The position numbers and the translations under genes are program-made. Positions 1-6,007 of a stretch of DNA of 6,072 nt are shown here, one piece after another. Where the stretch lies: NCBI GenBank assembly GCA_014874425.1, contig JACWAG010000012.1, positions 1 through 6,072 of the forward strand, in the 5' to 3' direction. The notes under the pieces are model-generated. The model had not been told where the DNA came from. It ran no database searches and was given only the letters and a program-made list of their open reading frames with translations. Source of the DNA: Syntrophaceae bacterium. GTDB taxonomy: Bacteria; Desulfobacterota; Desulfomonilia; Desulfomonilales; Desulfomonilaceae. Each line of letters starts with the position of its first letter. Within the stretch, counting starts at the first letter, position 1.

Positions 1-2
1 GA

Positions 3-212
3 AGAGACTTGGAACTTATCAATAGCTGGAAAGAAAAAGACCCCGAACTGTCCAAACTATGGCAGGAGCACCTGGAATACGAGGAGCAGCTTCAAGTCTT
101 TAACAAAAGGCTCTACCTTTCACATTCCGAGGAACTGGAACGGAAGACATTACAAAAAAAGAAACTCCATGGCAGGGACCAAATCGAGAAAATATTGAGC
201 AAATATAGATAA
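3..212 (+). CDS. DUF465 (YdcH-like) small helical protein, 5' end probably outside the window
   Basis: This is a short, highly charged protein whose C-terminal half has the DUF465/YdcH pattern: a Glu/Leu-rich first helix, a turn with 'YLSHSEELE', then a Lys-rich helix ending 'IEKILSKYR'. Family members are usually about 70-75 residues and form an antiparallel helical hairpin with coiled-coil character; no firm biochemical role is known. The frame is open to the window edge. A TTG at 9 would give 67 residues, but the upstream codons (Arg-Asp) also fit the family's N-terminus, so the true start probably lies a few codons outside. The stop (TAA 210-212) comes just before ilvB, so the two are probably co-transcribed. 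Nothing here links it biochemically to branched-chain amino acids. The family call rests on recalled pattern, not a search. Confidence 0.75.
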   Translation, partial: RDLELINSWKEKDPELSKLWQEHLEYEEQLQVFNKRLYLSHSEELERKTLQKKKLHGRDQIEKILSKYR

Positions 213-265
213 ATTTGCCTCATATAAAGACCTCAATAGTTTTTGCCGAACGCAACGGTATTAAA

Positions 266-1966
266 TTGAAAATTAGTGGAGCGCAGATACTGCTACGTTC
301 TCTTAAAGCAGAGGGCGTTGACACGATTTTTGGCTATCCCGGTGGCGCGGTCATTGATATTTTCGACACTCTTGTCAAAGAGTTTTCCGAAGAATTCAGG
401 TTTATCCTGGTTCGCCATGAACAGGCCGCTGTACACGCTGCTGACGGATACGCGCGAGCTACCGGACGCCCAGGAATCTGTCTGGTGACTTCCGGACCCG
501 GCGGAACCAATACTGTCACCGGTTTGGCCACGGCGTACATGGACTCAATTCCGGTCATAGTTTTTACCGGCCAGGTCCCAACGCCGTTAATTGGGAACGA
601 CGCGTTCCAAGAGGCGGACATTGTAGGAATCACTCGACCATGTACCAAGCACAACTATCTAGTAGCACAGACCGAAGACCTTGCTTCGACGATAAAAGAA
701 GCCTTTTTTATCGCAACTACCGGTCGGCCCGGACCAATTCTGGTCGATTTGCCTAAAGATGTTGTTCAGAATAAAGCGCAATTCGAGTATCCGGACAAAA
801 TAGAAGTCCCCACATATAAGCCAAATGTGAAGGCTCATCTTCCCTCTGTAAAAAGGGCAGCGGAATTGATTCGTCAAGCCGAGCGTCCTGTAATTTACGC
901 GGGTGGAGGAGTGATAACATCAGGGGCTCACAAAGAACTCTATAAATTTGCGTCAATGCTGAATTTCCCTGTTACCTCAACCTTAATGGGACTCGGCTGT
1001 TTTCCGGCTACCCATCCGTTATTTCTCGGCATGCTCGGCATGCATGGCACATTCAGGGCCAATATGGCGATCGACAACGCGGACTTGTTACTCGCTATAG
1101 GAGCGCGTTTTGATGATAGGGTAACGGGAAGAGTCGAAGAATTTGCCCGAGACGCGAAAATTATTCATATTGATATAGACCCCACATCAATACAGAAGAA
1201 CATTGTGGTTGACGTCCCCATAGTGTGTGACGCTCATGATGGTTTATCCAGGCTGATAGAAGAATTGGAAGCCAAAGGGCGTTCGCCGAAAGCAGATGAA
1301 AAACTTAAGGAATGGCATTCCAAGCTAACAGTGTGGCGAAACCAACAAAGACAGCGCTTTGATCGAACGACCGAAATTATTAAACCCCAGTTTGTAGTTG
1401 AAAAGCTTTATGAATTGACCAAAGGTGATGCGATTATCACCACAGAAGTCGGTCAAAATCAAATGTGGGCTGCGCAATATTATCTATTTGACAATCCACG
1501 GACCTTCTTGAGTTCCGGAGGCCTCGGGGCTATGGGCTATGGTTTTCCTGCGGCTATTGGAGCTCAAGTAGCGTATCCGGATAAAATTGTCATCGATATT
1601 GCTGGTGACGGCTCCATACAGATGAACATTCAGGAACTTGCTACGGTTGTTCAGTACAAACTTCCGGTAAAAATCGCAATATTGAATAATGGCTATCTCG
1701 GCATGGTTCGACAGTGGCAGGAGCGTTTTTACGATCAGGTCTACGCGCACACTGACATAACTGTAGCCCCCGATTTTGTCAAATTGGCGGAGGCCTATGG
1801 AGCTGTTGGTCTTCGAGCTACCAGGTCTTCAGAAGTTGAGAACGTGATCAAAGAGAGTCTGAAAACGAAGGGTCCGGTCATCATTGACTTTGTGGTCGAC
1901 AGAGAAGAAGGGGTTTACCCTATGGTGCCGGCAGGCGCCCCACTAAAAGACATGATATTGGTTTAA
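266..1966 (+). CDS. ilvB: Acetolactate synthase, large (catalytic) subunit
   Basis: This TPP- and FAD-dependent enzyme condenses two pyruvates to 2-acetolactate, or pyruvate with 2-ketobutyrate to 2-aceto-2-hydroxybutyrate: the first common step of Val/Leu/Ile synthesis, in the cytoplasm. Numbering from the TTG at 266 (566 residues), the N-terminal TPP-binding domain has 'FGYPGGAV' and the catalytic Glu of 'RHEQAA' (about E52). The central FAD domain follows. The C-terminal domain has the GDGS...NN Mg/TPP motif (about 447-475) and 'GMVRQWQ', whose Trp is the family's substrate-selectivity and herbicide-contact residue. The end 'YPMVPAGAPL' is typical. There is no ATG or GTG near the N-terminus. 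The frame's upstream stop is at 206-208, leaving TTG 215 or TTG 266. I chose 266 because 'KISGAQILLRSL' matches family N-termini; 215 would add 17 unfamiliar residues but lies 2 bases after the preceding stop. Neither has a clear Shine-Dalgarno. Confidence 0.96.
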   Translation: MKISGAQILLRSLKAEGVDTIFGYPGGAVIDIFDTLVKEFSEEFRFILVRHEQAAVHAADGYARATGRPGICLVTSGPGGTNTVTGLATAYMDSIPVIVFTGQVPTPLIGNDAFQEADIVGITRPCTKHNYLVAQTEDLASTIKEAFFIATTGRPGPILVDLPKDVVQNKAQFEYPDKIEVPTYKPNVKAHLPSVKRAAELIRQAERPVIYAGGGVITSGAHKELYKFASMLNFPVTSTLMGLGCFPATHPLFLGMLGMHGTFRANMAIDNADLLLAIGARFDDRVTGRVEEFARDAKIIHIDIDPTSIQKNIVVDVPIVCDAHDGLSRLIEELEAKGRSPKADEKLKEWHSKLTVWRNQQRQRFDRTTEIIKPQFVVEKLYELTKGDAIITTEVGQNQMWAAQYYLFDNPRTFLSSGGLGAMGYGFPAAIGAQVAYPDKIVIDIAGDGSIQMNIQELATVVQYKLPVKIAILNNGYLGMVRQWQERFYDQVYAHTDITVAPDFVKLAEAYGAVGLRATRSSEVENVIKESLKTKGPVIIDFVVDREEGVYPMVPAGAPLKDMILV

Positions 1967-2479
1967 ATGGAAAACAGAAAAGTAATATCGGCTTTAGTCG
2001 AAAACAAACCTGGAGTCCTCGCTCGGGTAGCCGGCATGTTCTCCGGGAGAAGTTTCAATATAGACTCTTTAAGTGTCGCTCCAACGATGAACCCGGAATT
2101 TTCCAGGATGACGATTGTCACACACGGGAACGAAGCAATATTTGAGCAGATAATAAAACAACTGAGAAAACTTATAAACATATCCAAGGTCCAGGATCTT
2201 ACGCGCGGGGACTATGTTGACCGGGAACTGGTTCTGATAAAAGTCAAAGCCGCTTCCATCAAGAGAGCGGAAGCGCTGCGTATCGTGGAAATATTTCGAG
2301 CGCGTATTGTAGATGTCGCTCAGGACAATCTAACCATAGAAGTTACTGGCTCTCAGGGGAAAATTGAAGCCATACTCGAGCTTCTATCATCTTTAGGAAT
2401 TCTTGAAGTCATAAGAACAGGGACTGTCGCGATCCCTAGAGGACGGAAGGGATTGAAAGCAGGGGATAGCGGAGATTGA
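1967..2479 (+). CDS. ilvN: Acetolactate synthase, small (regulatory) subunit
   Basis: This is the regulatory partner of IlvB. It stimulates the catalytic subunit and confers valine feedback inhibition in the heteromeric enzyme. The 170 residues match the usual small-subunit length. An N-terminal ACT domain spans roughly 5-78, with 'ENKPGVLARVAGMFSGR' (12-28), 'FNIDSLSV' and 'SRMTIV'; the N-x-x-G loop (N13, G16) is where family members bind valine. The C-terminal ACT-like domain (about 84-158) starts 'RELVLIKV' and ends near 'RTGTVAIPRG'. The ATG directly follows the ilvB TAA with no intervening base and no good Shine-Dalgarno, so translation is probably coupled to ilvB, suiting equimolar subunits. 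The stop overlaps the psd start. The IlvN/IlvH naming is interchangeable for this type. Confidence 0.96.
   Translation: MENRKVISALVENKPGVLARVAGMFSGRSFNIDSLSVAPTMNPEFSRMTIVTHGNEAIFEQIIKQLRKLINISKVQDLTRGDYVDRELVLIKVKAASIKRAEALRIVEIFRARIVDVAQDNLTIEVTGSQGKIEAILELLSSLGILEVIRTGTVAIPRGRKGLKAGDSGD
2461..2466 (+). promoter_or_regulatory. Shine-Dalgarno for psd, inside the end of ilvN
   Basis: AGGGGA lies 9 bases before the TTG at 2476. It supports that TTG as the psd start. In the psd frame a TAG at 2467-2469 rules out any earlier start, and no ATG or GTG follows until well past the conserved N-terminal region. Confidence 0.6.
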
Positions 2480-3144
2480 ATTCACGAACGGGTCATTTCG
2501 AGCCTATAGCTCGTGAAGGTCTGAGCTTTGTCGGCATACCCGCTATTTTGGCTTTGACTGCTTGGTGGTCTAACCATCCGTGGTTGTGCGTGGTCTTTCT
2601 AATCATTACTGTGGCCATTGCGTCATTTTTTAGAAATCCTGCAAGGCGATCACCTGATGACGACACGAGTGTTGTTTCTCCCGCGGACGGTGTTGTAATG
2701 GAAATAATTGACAATTCCAAAGGGCCTGTTTTGGGAAACGCCTGCCTGACCAGGGTCAGTGTTTTTATGTCTATTTTAAATGTCCATGTAAATAGATGGC
2801 CCTTTTCCGGAGTAATCCGGAAAATCTCTCACAGACCCGGCAAATTCCTCGACGCAAGAGACCCATCGTCTTCAATTCTCAATGAACATAATTCAATAGT
2901 TGTTAATACGGATTTTGGAGCAATAGAAATTGTCCAAATAGCGGGTCAAATAGCTCGGAGAATAGTTTGGTGGGTAAGAGAAGGCGACTCAACCATCAAG
3001 GGTGATAGATTCGGTCTCATCAAATTTGGCTCTCGAGTTGATATTTATCTGCCTAAAAGCTTTGTTGTCTGTACTTCAGTCGGTTCCAAAGTAAAGGCCG
3101 GTGTTAGCGTTATTGCGCGCTTGACTTCTCAGGCGAAGCAATAA
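2476..3144 (+). CDS. psd: Phosphatidylserine decarboxylase, short pyruvoyl-dependent type
   Basis: The enzyme decarboxylates phosphatidylserine to phosphatidylethanolamine at the cytoplasmic membrane. It is made as a proenzyme that cuts itself at a Gly-Ser bond, the serine becoming a pyruvoyl group. At 222 residues it belongs to the short, PSD-B/archaetidylserine-decarboxylase-like group rather than the roughly 300-residue E. coli type. Visible marks are two hydrophobic segments (about 17-32 and 35-51), 'FFRNPARRSP' (51-60), 'SPADGVV' with D71, 'LNVHVNR' with H104, 'IAGQIARRIV' (155-164) and 'RFGLIKFGSR', placing cleavage at G185-S186. The TTG start overlaps the ilvN stop as TTGA and has a Shine-Dalgarno at 2461-2466, so it is probably coupled to ilvN. 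Pairing with pssA two genes-worth of pathway downstream supports phosphatidylserine as substrate. Confidence 0.93.
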   Translation: MNSRTGHFEPIAREGLSFVGIPAILALTAWWSNHPWLCVVFLIITVAIASFFRNPARRSPDDDTSVVSPADGVVMEIIDNSKGPVLGNACLTRVSVFMSILNVHVNRWPFSGVIRKISHRPGKFLDARDPSSSILNEHNSIVVNTDFGAIEIVQIAGQIARRIVWWVREGDSTIKGDRFGLIKFGSRVDIYLPKSFVVCTSVGSKVKAGVSVIARLTSQAKQ

Positions 3145-3169
3145 ATAAACGTTCCCACCCCAATAAGAT

Positions 3170-3198
3170 TTGTCTATTGATTCAATAAATAATAAAAT
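3170..3198 (+). promoter_or_regulatory. Candidate sigma-70-type promoter for pssA
   Basis: TTGTCT (3170-3175, 4 of 6 to TTGACA) and TAAAAT (3193-3198, 5 of 6 to TATAAT) are separated by exactly 17 bases, in the most AT-rich part of the window. Transcription would begin near 3205, about 50 bases before pssA. No terminator is visible between psd and this element, so it would be an internal promoter adding to read-through from ilvBN-psd. AT-rich DNA yields such matches by chance. Confidence 0.5.
3175..3187. repeat. 13-base palindrome, possible operator in the pssA promoter spacer
   Basis: TATTGA-T-TCAATA is a perfect inverted repeat with 6-base arms and one central base. It overlaps the last base of the -35 candidate and fills most of the -35/-10 spacer, a typical repressor position. 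I do not recognise it as a known operator; it is not an FNR/CRP box because the half-site spacing is wrong. Confidence 0.4.
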
Positions 3199-3244
3199 AA
3201 TAACAGTTTCATAGACTCAACCGCGCCTTTGAATGCCGGAATTT

Positions 3245-3250
3245 GAGGGA
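3245..3250 (+). promoter_or_regulatory. Shine-Dalgarno for pssA
   Basis: GAGGGA lies 5 bases before the ATG at 3256 and 8 before the in-frame ATG at 3259. It favours one of these over the internal ATG at 3370, which would start just before 'KKGIFILPSLL'. Confidence 0.65.
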
Positions 3251-3255
3251 AGAGC

Positions 3256-4149
3256 ATGATGGCCCCAGATTTTAAAAGAAAAAGATCTCTGCTCAGAGTA
3301 AAAAGGCCCTATGAAAGCCATGAAGACACAATGGCGGCGTGGCAGAGAAAAAACAACCGAATCAACAAAATGAAAAAGGGGATATTTATACTTCCTTCTT
3401 TACTAACGCTGGCAAGTATTTTCTTTAGTTTTTACGGTCTAATTTTAGCTATCAAGGGGCAATTCTTGTGGTCGGGCGCGCTTATCTTAGTCGCAGCCTT
3501 CTTTGATGGAATTGACGGAAAGGTGGCCAGGCTTACTAAAACCAGTACGAGGTTTGGAGTAGAACTAGACTCGCTGGCTGATGTAATTTCATTTGGCGTA
3601 GCCCCTTCGGTTCTTTTTTACACATGGGCGCTGGAACCTTATGGGCGACTAGGCTGGGTTGTCGCCTTTATATATGTTTCGTGCGGAGCCCTCAGGCTAG
3701 CCAGGTTTAACGTCCAGACATCGGTAATTGACCCGAAACGGTTTAATGGCCTACCCATTCCCGCTGCCGCGGTCATGCTTGCTACATCGGTCATTTTTTT
3801 CGAACATCTCGAAATCAAGCCAGCCGATTATTCGATTTTCCTTTTAGCGCTTACTGTAGTTCTGTCTTTTTTAATGGTTAGTTCCATAAAATTTCACGCG
3901 TTTAAAGACCTCACCGTTGTCAAAGAGAAGCCTTTTAGCTCCACTGTTGGTTTTGTGCTGTTGATGTCTTTAATCGCATTGGCGCCGTTTATTGTTCCGT
4001 TTTTCATTTGTGCGGCTTATGTGCTATCAGGTCCAATCATGACCGCAATTTTTTATCTAAGGGGACGAAAGAATTTAAAAGTATCGGTAGTCAACGGTCC
4101 TGTCAGCGGTGTAGTCCAAACATCCACGGACATTGACCGAAAACCATAG
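3256..4149 (+). CDS. pssA: CDP-diacylglycerol--serine O-phosphatidyltransferase (phosphatidylserine synthase)
   Basis: This integral membrane enzyme transfers phosphatidyl from CDP-diacylglycerol to L-serine, giving phosphatidylserine, the substrate of the upstream psd product. The CDP-alcohol phosphatidyltransferase signature is complete: D84, D87-G88, A91-R92, G101, D105 and D109, within 'FDGIDGKVARLTKTSTRFG' and 'ELDSLADV'. 'GALRLARFNV' (144-153) and 'FNGLPIPAAA' (163-172) mark the serine-specific PssA subfamily rather than phosphatidylglycerophosphate synthase. Hydrophobic segments lie at about 43-66, 71-84, 113-125, 132-146, 168-183, 193-211 and 229-267. The first 40 residues are basic and hydrophilic, before 'MKKGIFILPSLLTLAS' where the membrane domain starts. 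The last 27 residues are polar and look unconserved. The Shine-Dalgarno at 3245-3250 supports the early start; the gene may have its own promoter. Confidence 0.94.
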   Translation: MMAPDFKRKRSLLRVKRPYESHEDTMAAWQRKNNRINKMKKGIFILPSLLTLASIFFSFYGLILAIKGQFLWSGALILVAAFFDGIDGKVARLTKTSTRFGVELDSLADVISFGVAPSVLFYTWALEPYGRLGWVVAFIYVSCGALRLARFNVQTSVIDPKRFNGLPIPAAAVMLATSVIFFEHLEIKPADYSIFLLALTVVLSFLMVSSIKFHAFKDLTVVKEKPFSSTVGFVLLMSLIALAPFIVPFFICAAYVLSGPIMTAIFYLRGRKNLKVSVVNGPVSGVVQTSTDIDRKP

Positions 4150-4276
4150 CCGTAAGGAAATCACAATCCAAACAGCGGGACTCTCTAAGGAACACACGCC
4201 AGACGAAAGCCAACATTTGGGCCTTTCTTTAGGAAACCTTCTGACCGTATATAGAAATCGGAGACCTATGAGATGA
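4133..4276 (+). CDS. Candidate 47-codon ORF or leucine-rich leader between pssA and leuA (speculative)
   Basis: A TTG at 4133 inside the pssA end opens a frame that runs without a stop across the whole 123-base gap and ends at TGA 4274-4276, overlapping the leuA ATG as ATGA. A second in-frame TTG at 4217 gives 19 codons, and an in-frame ATG at 4268 gives two. The 47-residue product is polar up to residue 28, then reads 'HLGLSLGNLLTVY', with five leucines in residues 29-37. That could act as a leucine-sensing leader ahead of leuA, or couple leuA translation to its own. Against it: no good Shine-Dalgarno precedes either TTG, no clear attenuator follows, and a frame this long can occur by chance. 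No family recognised. Confidence 0.2.
   Translation: MTENHSRKEITIQTAGLSKEHTPDESQHLGLSLGNLLTVYRNRRPMR
4260..4264 (+). promoter_or_regulatory. Shine-Dalgarno for leuA
   Basis: GGAGA lies 8 bases before the ATG at 4273. An out-of-frame ATG at 4268 is only 3 bases from it, too close, so the site selects 4273. Confidence 0.6.
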
Positions 4277-5808
4277 CGAACCAAGTTTTGATATTTGACA
4301 CAACCTTAAGAGACGGCGAACAATCTCCAGGCGCCACGATGAATCAACATGAAAAATTACAACTGGCCAGACAGCTCGAAAGACTAGGTGTTGACACGAT
4401 AGAAGCCGGATTTCCGGCAAGCTCGGAAGGAGACAAGGAAGCAGTAGCGCGTATTGCCTCAGAGATAAGAAATTCAAGAATTGTGGGGCTTGCTCGTTCA
4501 GTCGCTGAAGATATAGAAACAGCTTGGTCCACTGTGGAGAAGGCCAATAAACCTGGCATACACACATTTATCGCTACCAGCGACATTCACATGAAGCATA
4601 AACTTCGAATGTCCCGGACAGAAGTTGTGGATCGAGCTGGTCAAGCGGTCAGGTTAGCTAGATCGCTTTGTGATTGGGTGGAATTTTCATGCGAGGACGC
4701 GACCAGAAGTGACAGAAATTTCCTCACTGAAGTGATAGAAACAGCCATAAAAGAAGGCGCCGAGACGATAAACATTCCAGACACAGTGGGTTATTCGTAT
4801 CCTTCAGAAATTTCGGAACTTATTAGATTTTTAAGAGGCAATGTAAAAGGAATTGAAAACGTAATCTTATCTATTCATTGCCACGATGACCTGGGGCTTG
4901 CTGTCGCAAATTCATTGGCTGCTGTAGAGGCTGGGGTTCGCCAGGTTGAGTGCACTATAAATGGTATTGGTGAACGAGCCGGAAACGCGTCCCTTGAAGA
5001 AATTGTCATGGCTATTAAGACAAGACAAGACCATTTCAACCTTACAACCAGCATTTTCACGGAACAGATATTTCATACAAGTCGTTTAGTAACAGCAATT
5101 ACTGGGATTCCTGTTCAACCGAACAAAGCGATTGTTGGAGCGAACGCATTCGCGCACGAGTCCGGTATACATCAGGATGGAGTCATAAAAGAACGTTCAA
5201 CCTATGAAATTATGGACCCGGAATCCATTGGTATTTCAAAATCTTCTCTTGTATTGGGTAAACATTCTGGAAGACACGCGTTTCGGGAGAGATTGCAAGC
5301 TTTAGGTTACTATCTTACCGAGGATGAAATAAATCTCACATTCAAACGATTCAAAGATATGGCTGACAGGAAGAAAACAATTTATGACGAGGACCTGGAA
5401 GCGATCGTAGCCGAAGAGGTGCTTCGCACCGCAGAGACCTACAAATTGTTATCAGTAACGATGATGGGTGGCTCAGATGTCGTGCCCACAGCGACTGTTC
5501 GAATGATGGTAGACGGGGAAGAATGTCATGGGGCGGAATTGGGAAATGGTTCTGTTGACGCGACGTACAATGCGATTCTCAAACTAACAGGTCGTAGACC
5601 AAAGTTGTTGCGTTTTGCGATCAGTGCTATTACGGGAGGGACGGATGCTCTTGGAGAGGCATCGATAAGGTTGGAGGAAGACGGCAATGTGGCGGTGGGA
5701 AAAGGGGCGCATGAAGATATAATTGTAGCCTCAGCAAAAGCAATGGTAAACGCTTTGAATCGTTTAGCTTACATGTCAAGAAGTCCTCATTCTGGGATTA
5801 GGCTTTAA
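4273..5808 (+). CDS. leuA: 2-isopropylmalate synthase
   Basis: This enzyme condenses acetyl-CoA with 2-ketoisovalerate to 2-isopropylmalate, the committed step of leucine synthesis, in the cytoplasm. At 511 residues it has the common bacterial LeuA length. The N-terminal TIM barrel begins 'FDTTLRDGEQSPGATM' (8-23), with catalytic R13 and metal ligand D14. Further metal ligands are the HxH pair H202/H204 in 'IHCHDDLGLA' and N238 in 'GERAGNASLEE'. 'FAHESGIHQDG' (293-303) belongs to the linker domain. The C-terminal leucine-binding regulatory domain (about 390-505) shows 'GGSDVVPTATVRM' and 'GGTDALGEASIRLE' and ends with the typical 'DIIVASAKAMVNALNRL'. That domain and the overall pattern separate it from homocitrate synthase; citramalate synthase is less likely given the adjacent ilv genes. 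The start has a good Shine-Dalgarno. leuC and leuD do not follow directly. Confidence 0.96.
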   Translation: MTNQVLIFDTTLRDGEQSPGATMNQHEKLQLARQLERLGVDTIEAGFPASSEGDKEAVARIASEIRNSRIVGLARSVAEDIETAWSTVEKANKPGIHTFIATSDIHMKHKLRMSRTEVVDRAGQAVRLARSLCDWVEFSCEDATRSDRNFLTEVIETAIKEGAETINIPDTVGYSYPSEISELIRFLRGNVKGIENVILSIHCHDDLGLAVANSLAAVEAGVRQVECTINGIGERAGNASLEEIVMAIKTRQDHFNLTTSIFTEQIFHTSRLVTAITGIPVQPNKAIVGANAFAHESGIHQDGVIKERSTYEIMDPESIGISKSSLVLGKHSGRHAFRERLQALGYYLTEDEINLTFKRFKDMADRKKTIYDEDLEAIVAEEVLRTAETYKLLSVTMMGGSDVVPTATVRMMVDGEECHGAELGNGSVDATYNAILKLTGRRPKLLRFAISAITGGTDALGEASIRLEEDGNVAVGKGAHEDIIVASAKAMVNALNRLAYMSRSPHSGIRL

Positions 5809-5816
5809 AAATTAGC

Positions 5817-5903
5817 ATGCTGGCCGCGTCATTTTCAGTAAATCGTGCTATCTCGTTTAAATTACAAAAAAAATATTGCTTTGGCGCGGCCTCTGCTACA
5901 TAA
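5817..5903 (+). CDS. Possible 28-codon ORF after leuA (weak)
   Basis: An ATG 9 bases after the leuA stop opens 28 codons ending in TAA 5901-5903. The product mixes hydrophobic and basic residues ('LAASFSVNRAISFKLQ...') and resembles nothing I recognise. No Shine-Dalgarno lies at a useful distance, and the 3' part overlaps the promoter candidates for the next gene. It is most likely chance. Confidence 0.08.
   Translation: MLAASFSVNRAISFKLQKKYCFGAASAT
5822..5891. repeat. Inverted repeat, 7-base arms, after leuA
   Basis: GGCCGCG (5822-5828) is the exact reverse complement of CGCGGCC (5885-5891). AGCA (5814-5817) and TGCT (5894-5897) extend the pairing outward after an internal loop. The 56-base loop and missing T-run make it a poor intrinsic terminator. 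The right arm sits inside the sigma-54-like promoter spacer, so a protein-binding site is also possible. Confidence 0.35.
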
Positions 5904-5904
5904 T
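5876..5904 (+). promoter_or_regulatory. Candidate sigma-70-type promoter overlapping the sigma-54-like site
   Basis: TTGCTT (5876-5881, 3 of 6) and CATAAT (5899-5904, 5 of 6) are 17 bases apart, with an A8 tract at 5866-5873 just upstream. It would start transcription near 5911 toward the gene at 6008. It is an alternative reading of the same region as the -24/-12 element. Confidence 0.3.
5882..5897 (+). promoter_or_regulatory. Candidate sigma-54 (-24/-12) promoter
   Basis: TGGCGCG-N4-CTGCT matches the RpoN consensus TGGCACG-N4-TTGCW at all but two positions. It keeps the invariant GG (5883-5884) and GC (5895-5896) exactly ten bases apart. Transcription would start near 5908, giving a leader of about 100 bases for the gene at 6008. 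No enhancer-binding-protein site is recognised upstream. Confidence 0.45.
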
Positions 5905-5990
5905 ACAAATGCTTACCCATCAAAACCCTTTCCTAGGGAAAAGCTAAATATCGGGCAGTTTTGGACCGTAGAAAAAAATATCTCAATCAT

Positions 5991-5999
5991 AGAGAGGAG
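5991..5999 (+). promoter_or_regulatory. Strong Shine-Dalgarno for the gene at 6008
   Basis: AGAGAGGAG ends 8 bases before the ATG at 6008. It is the best ribosome-binding site in the window and supports that start strongly. Confidence 0.7.
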
Positions 6000-6007
6000 T
6001 CTGAAGT

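Noticed and set aside
1025..1042. Tandem repeat CTCGGCATG x2 in ilvB
   Set aside because: It encodes the conserved Leu-Gly-Met-Leu-Gly-Met stretch of acetolactate synthases, so protein constraint explains it.
334..1750. Several open frames of 67-106 codons on the minus strand opposite ilvB
   Set aside because: They lie wholly inside a clearly coding gene, resemble no family and have no ribosome-binding context; they are shadows of ilvB codon usage.
4205..4230. GAAAGCC/GGCCTTTC hairpin followed by TTT as a pssA terminator
   Set aside because: The stem has a bulge and few GC pairs and is followed by only three T before A/G; it is kept only as context for the upstream-frame finding.
4225..4253. 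TATATA (4248-4253) as a -10 for a leuA promoter
   Set aside because: The correctly spaced -35 position reads TTCTTT, matching consensus at only two bases, and the start would fall on the leuA Shine-Dalgarno.
5809..5860. Intrinsic terminator directly after leuA
   Set aside because: Only the 8-base palindrome AGCATGCT (5814-5821) is there, with no room for a loop and no T-run; how the cluster's transcript ends is not visible.
5929..5941. TTTCC-TAG-GGAAA hairpin in the leader of the gene at 6008
   Set aside because: A 5-base, AT-rich stem with a 3-base loop and no T-run is too weak to call a terminator or riboswitch.
5958..5971. TTTTGGACCGTAG as a T-box antiterminator motif
   Set aside because: It lacks the AGGGTGGNACCGCG core, and no specifier stem or T-rich terminator surrounds it.
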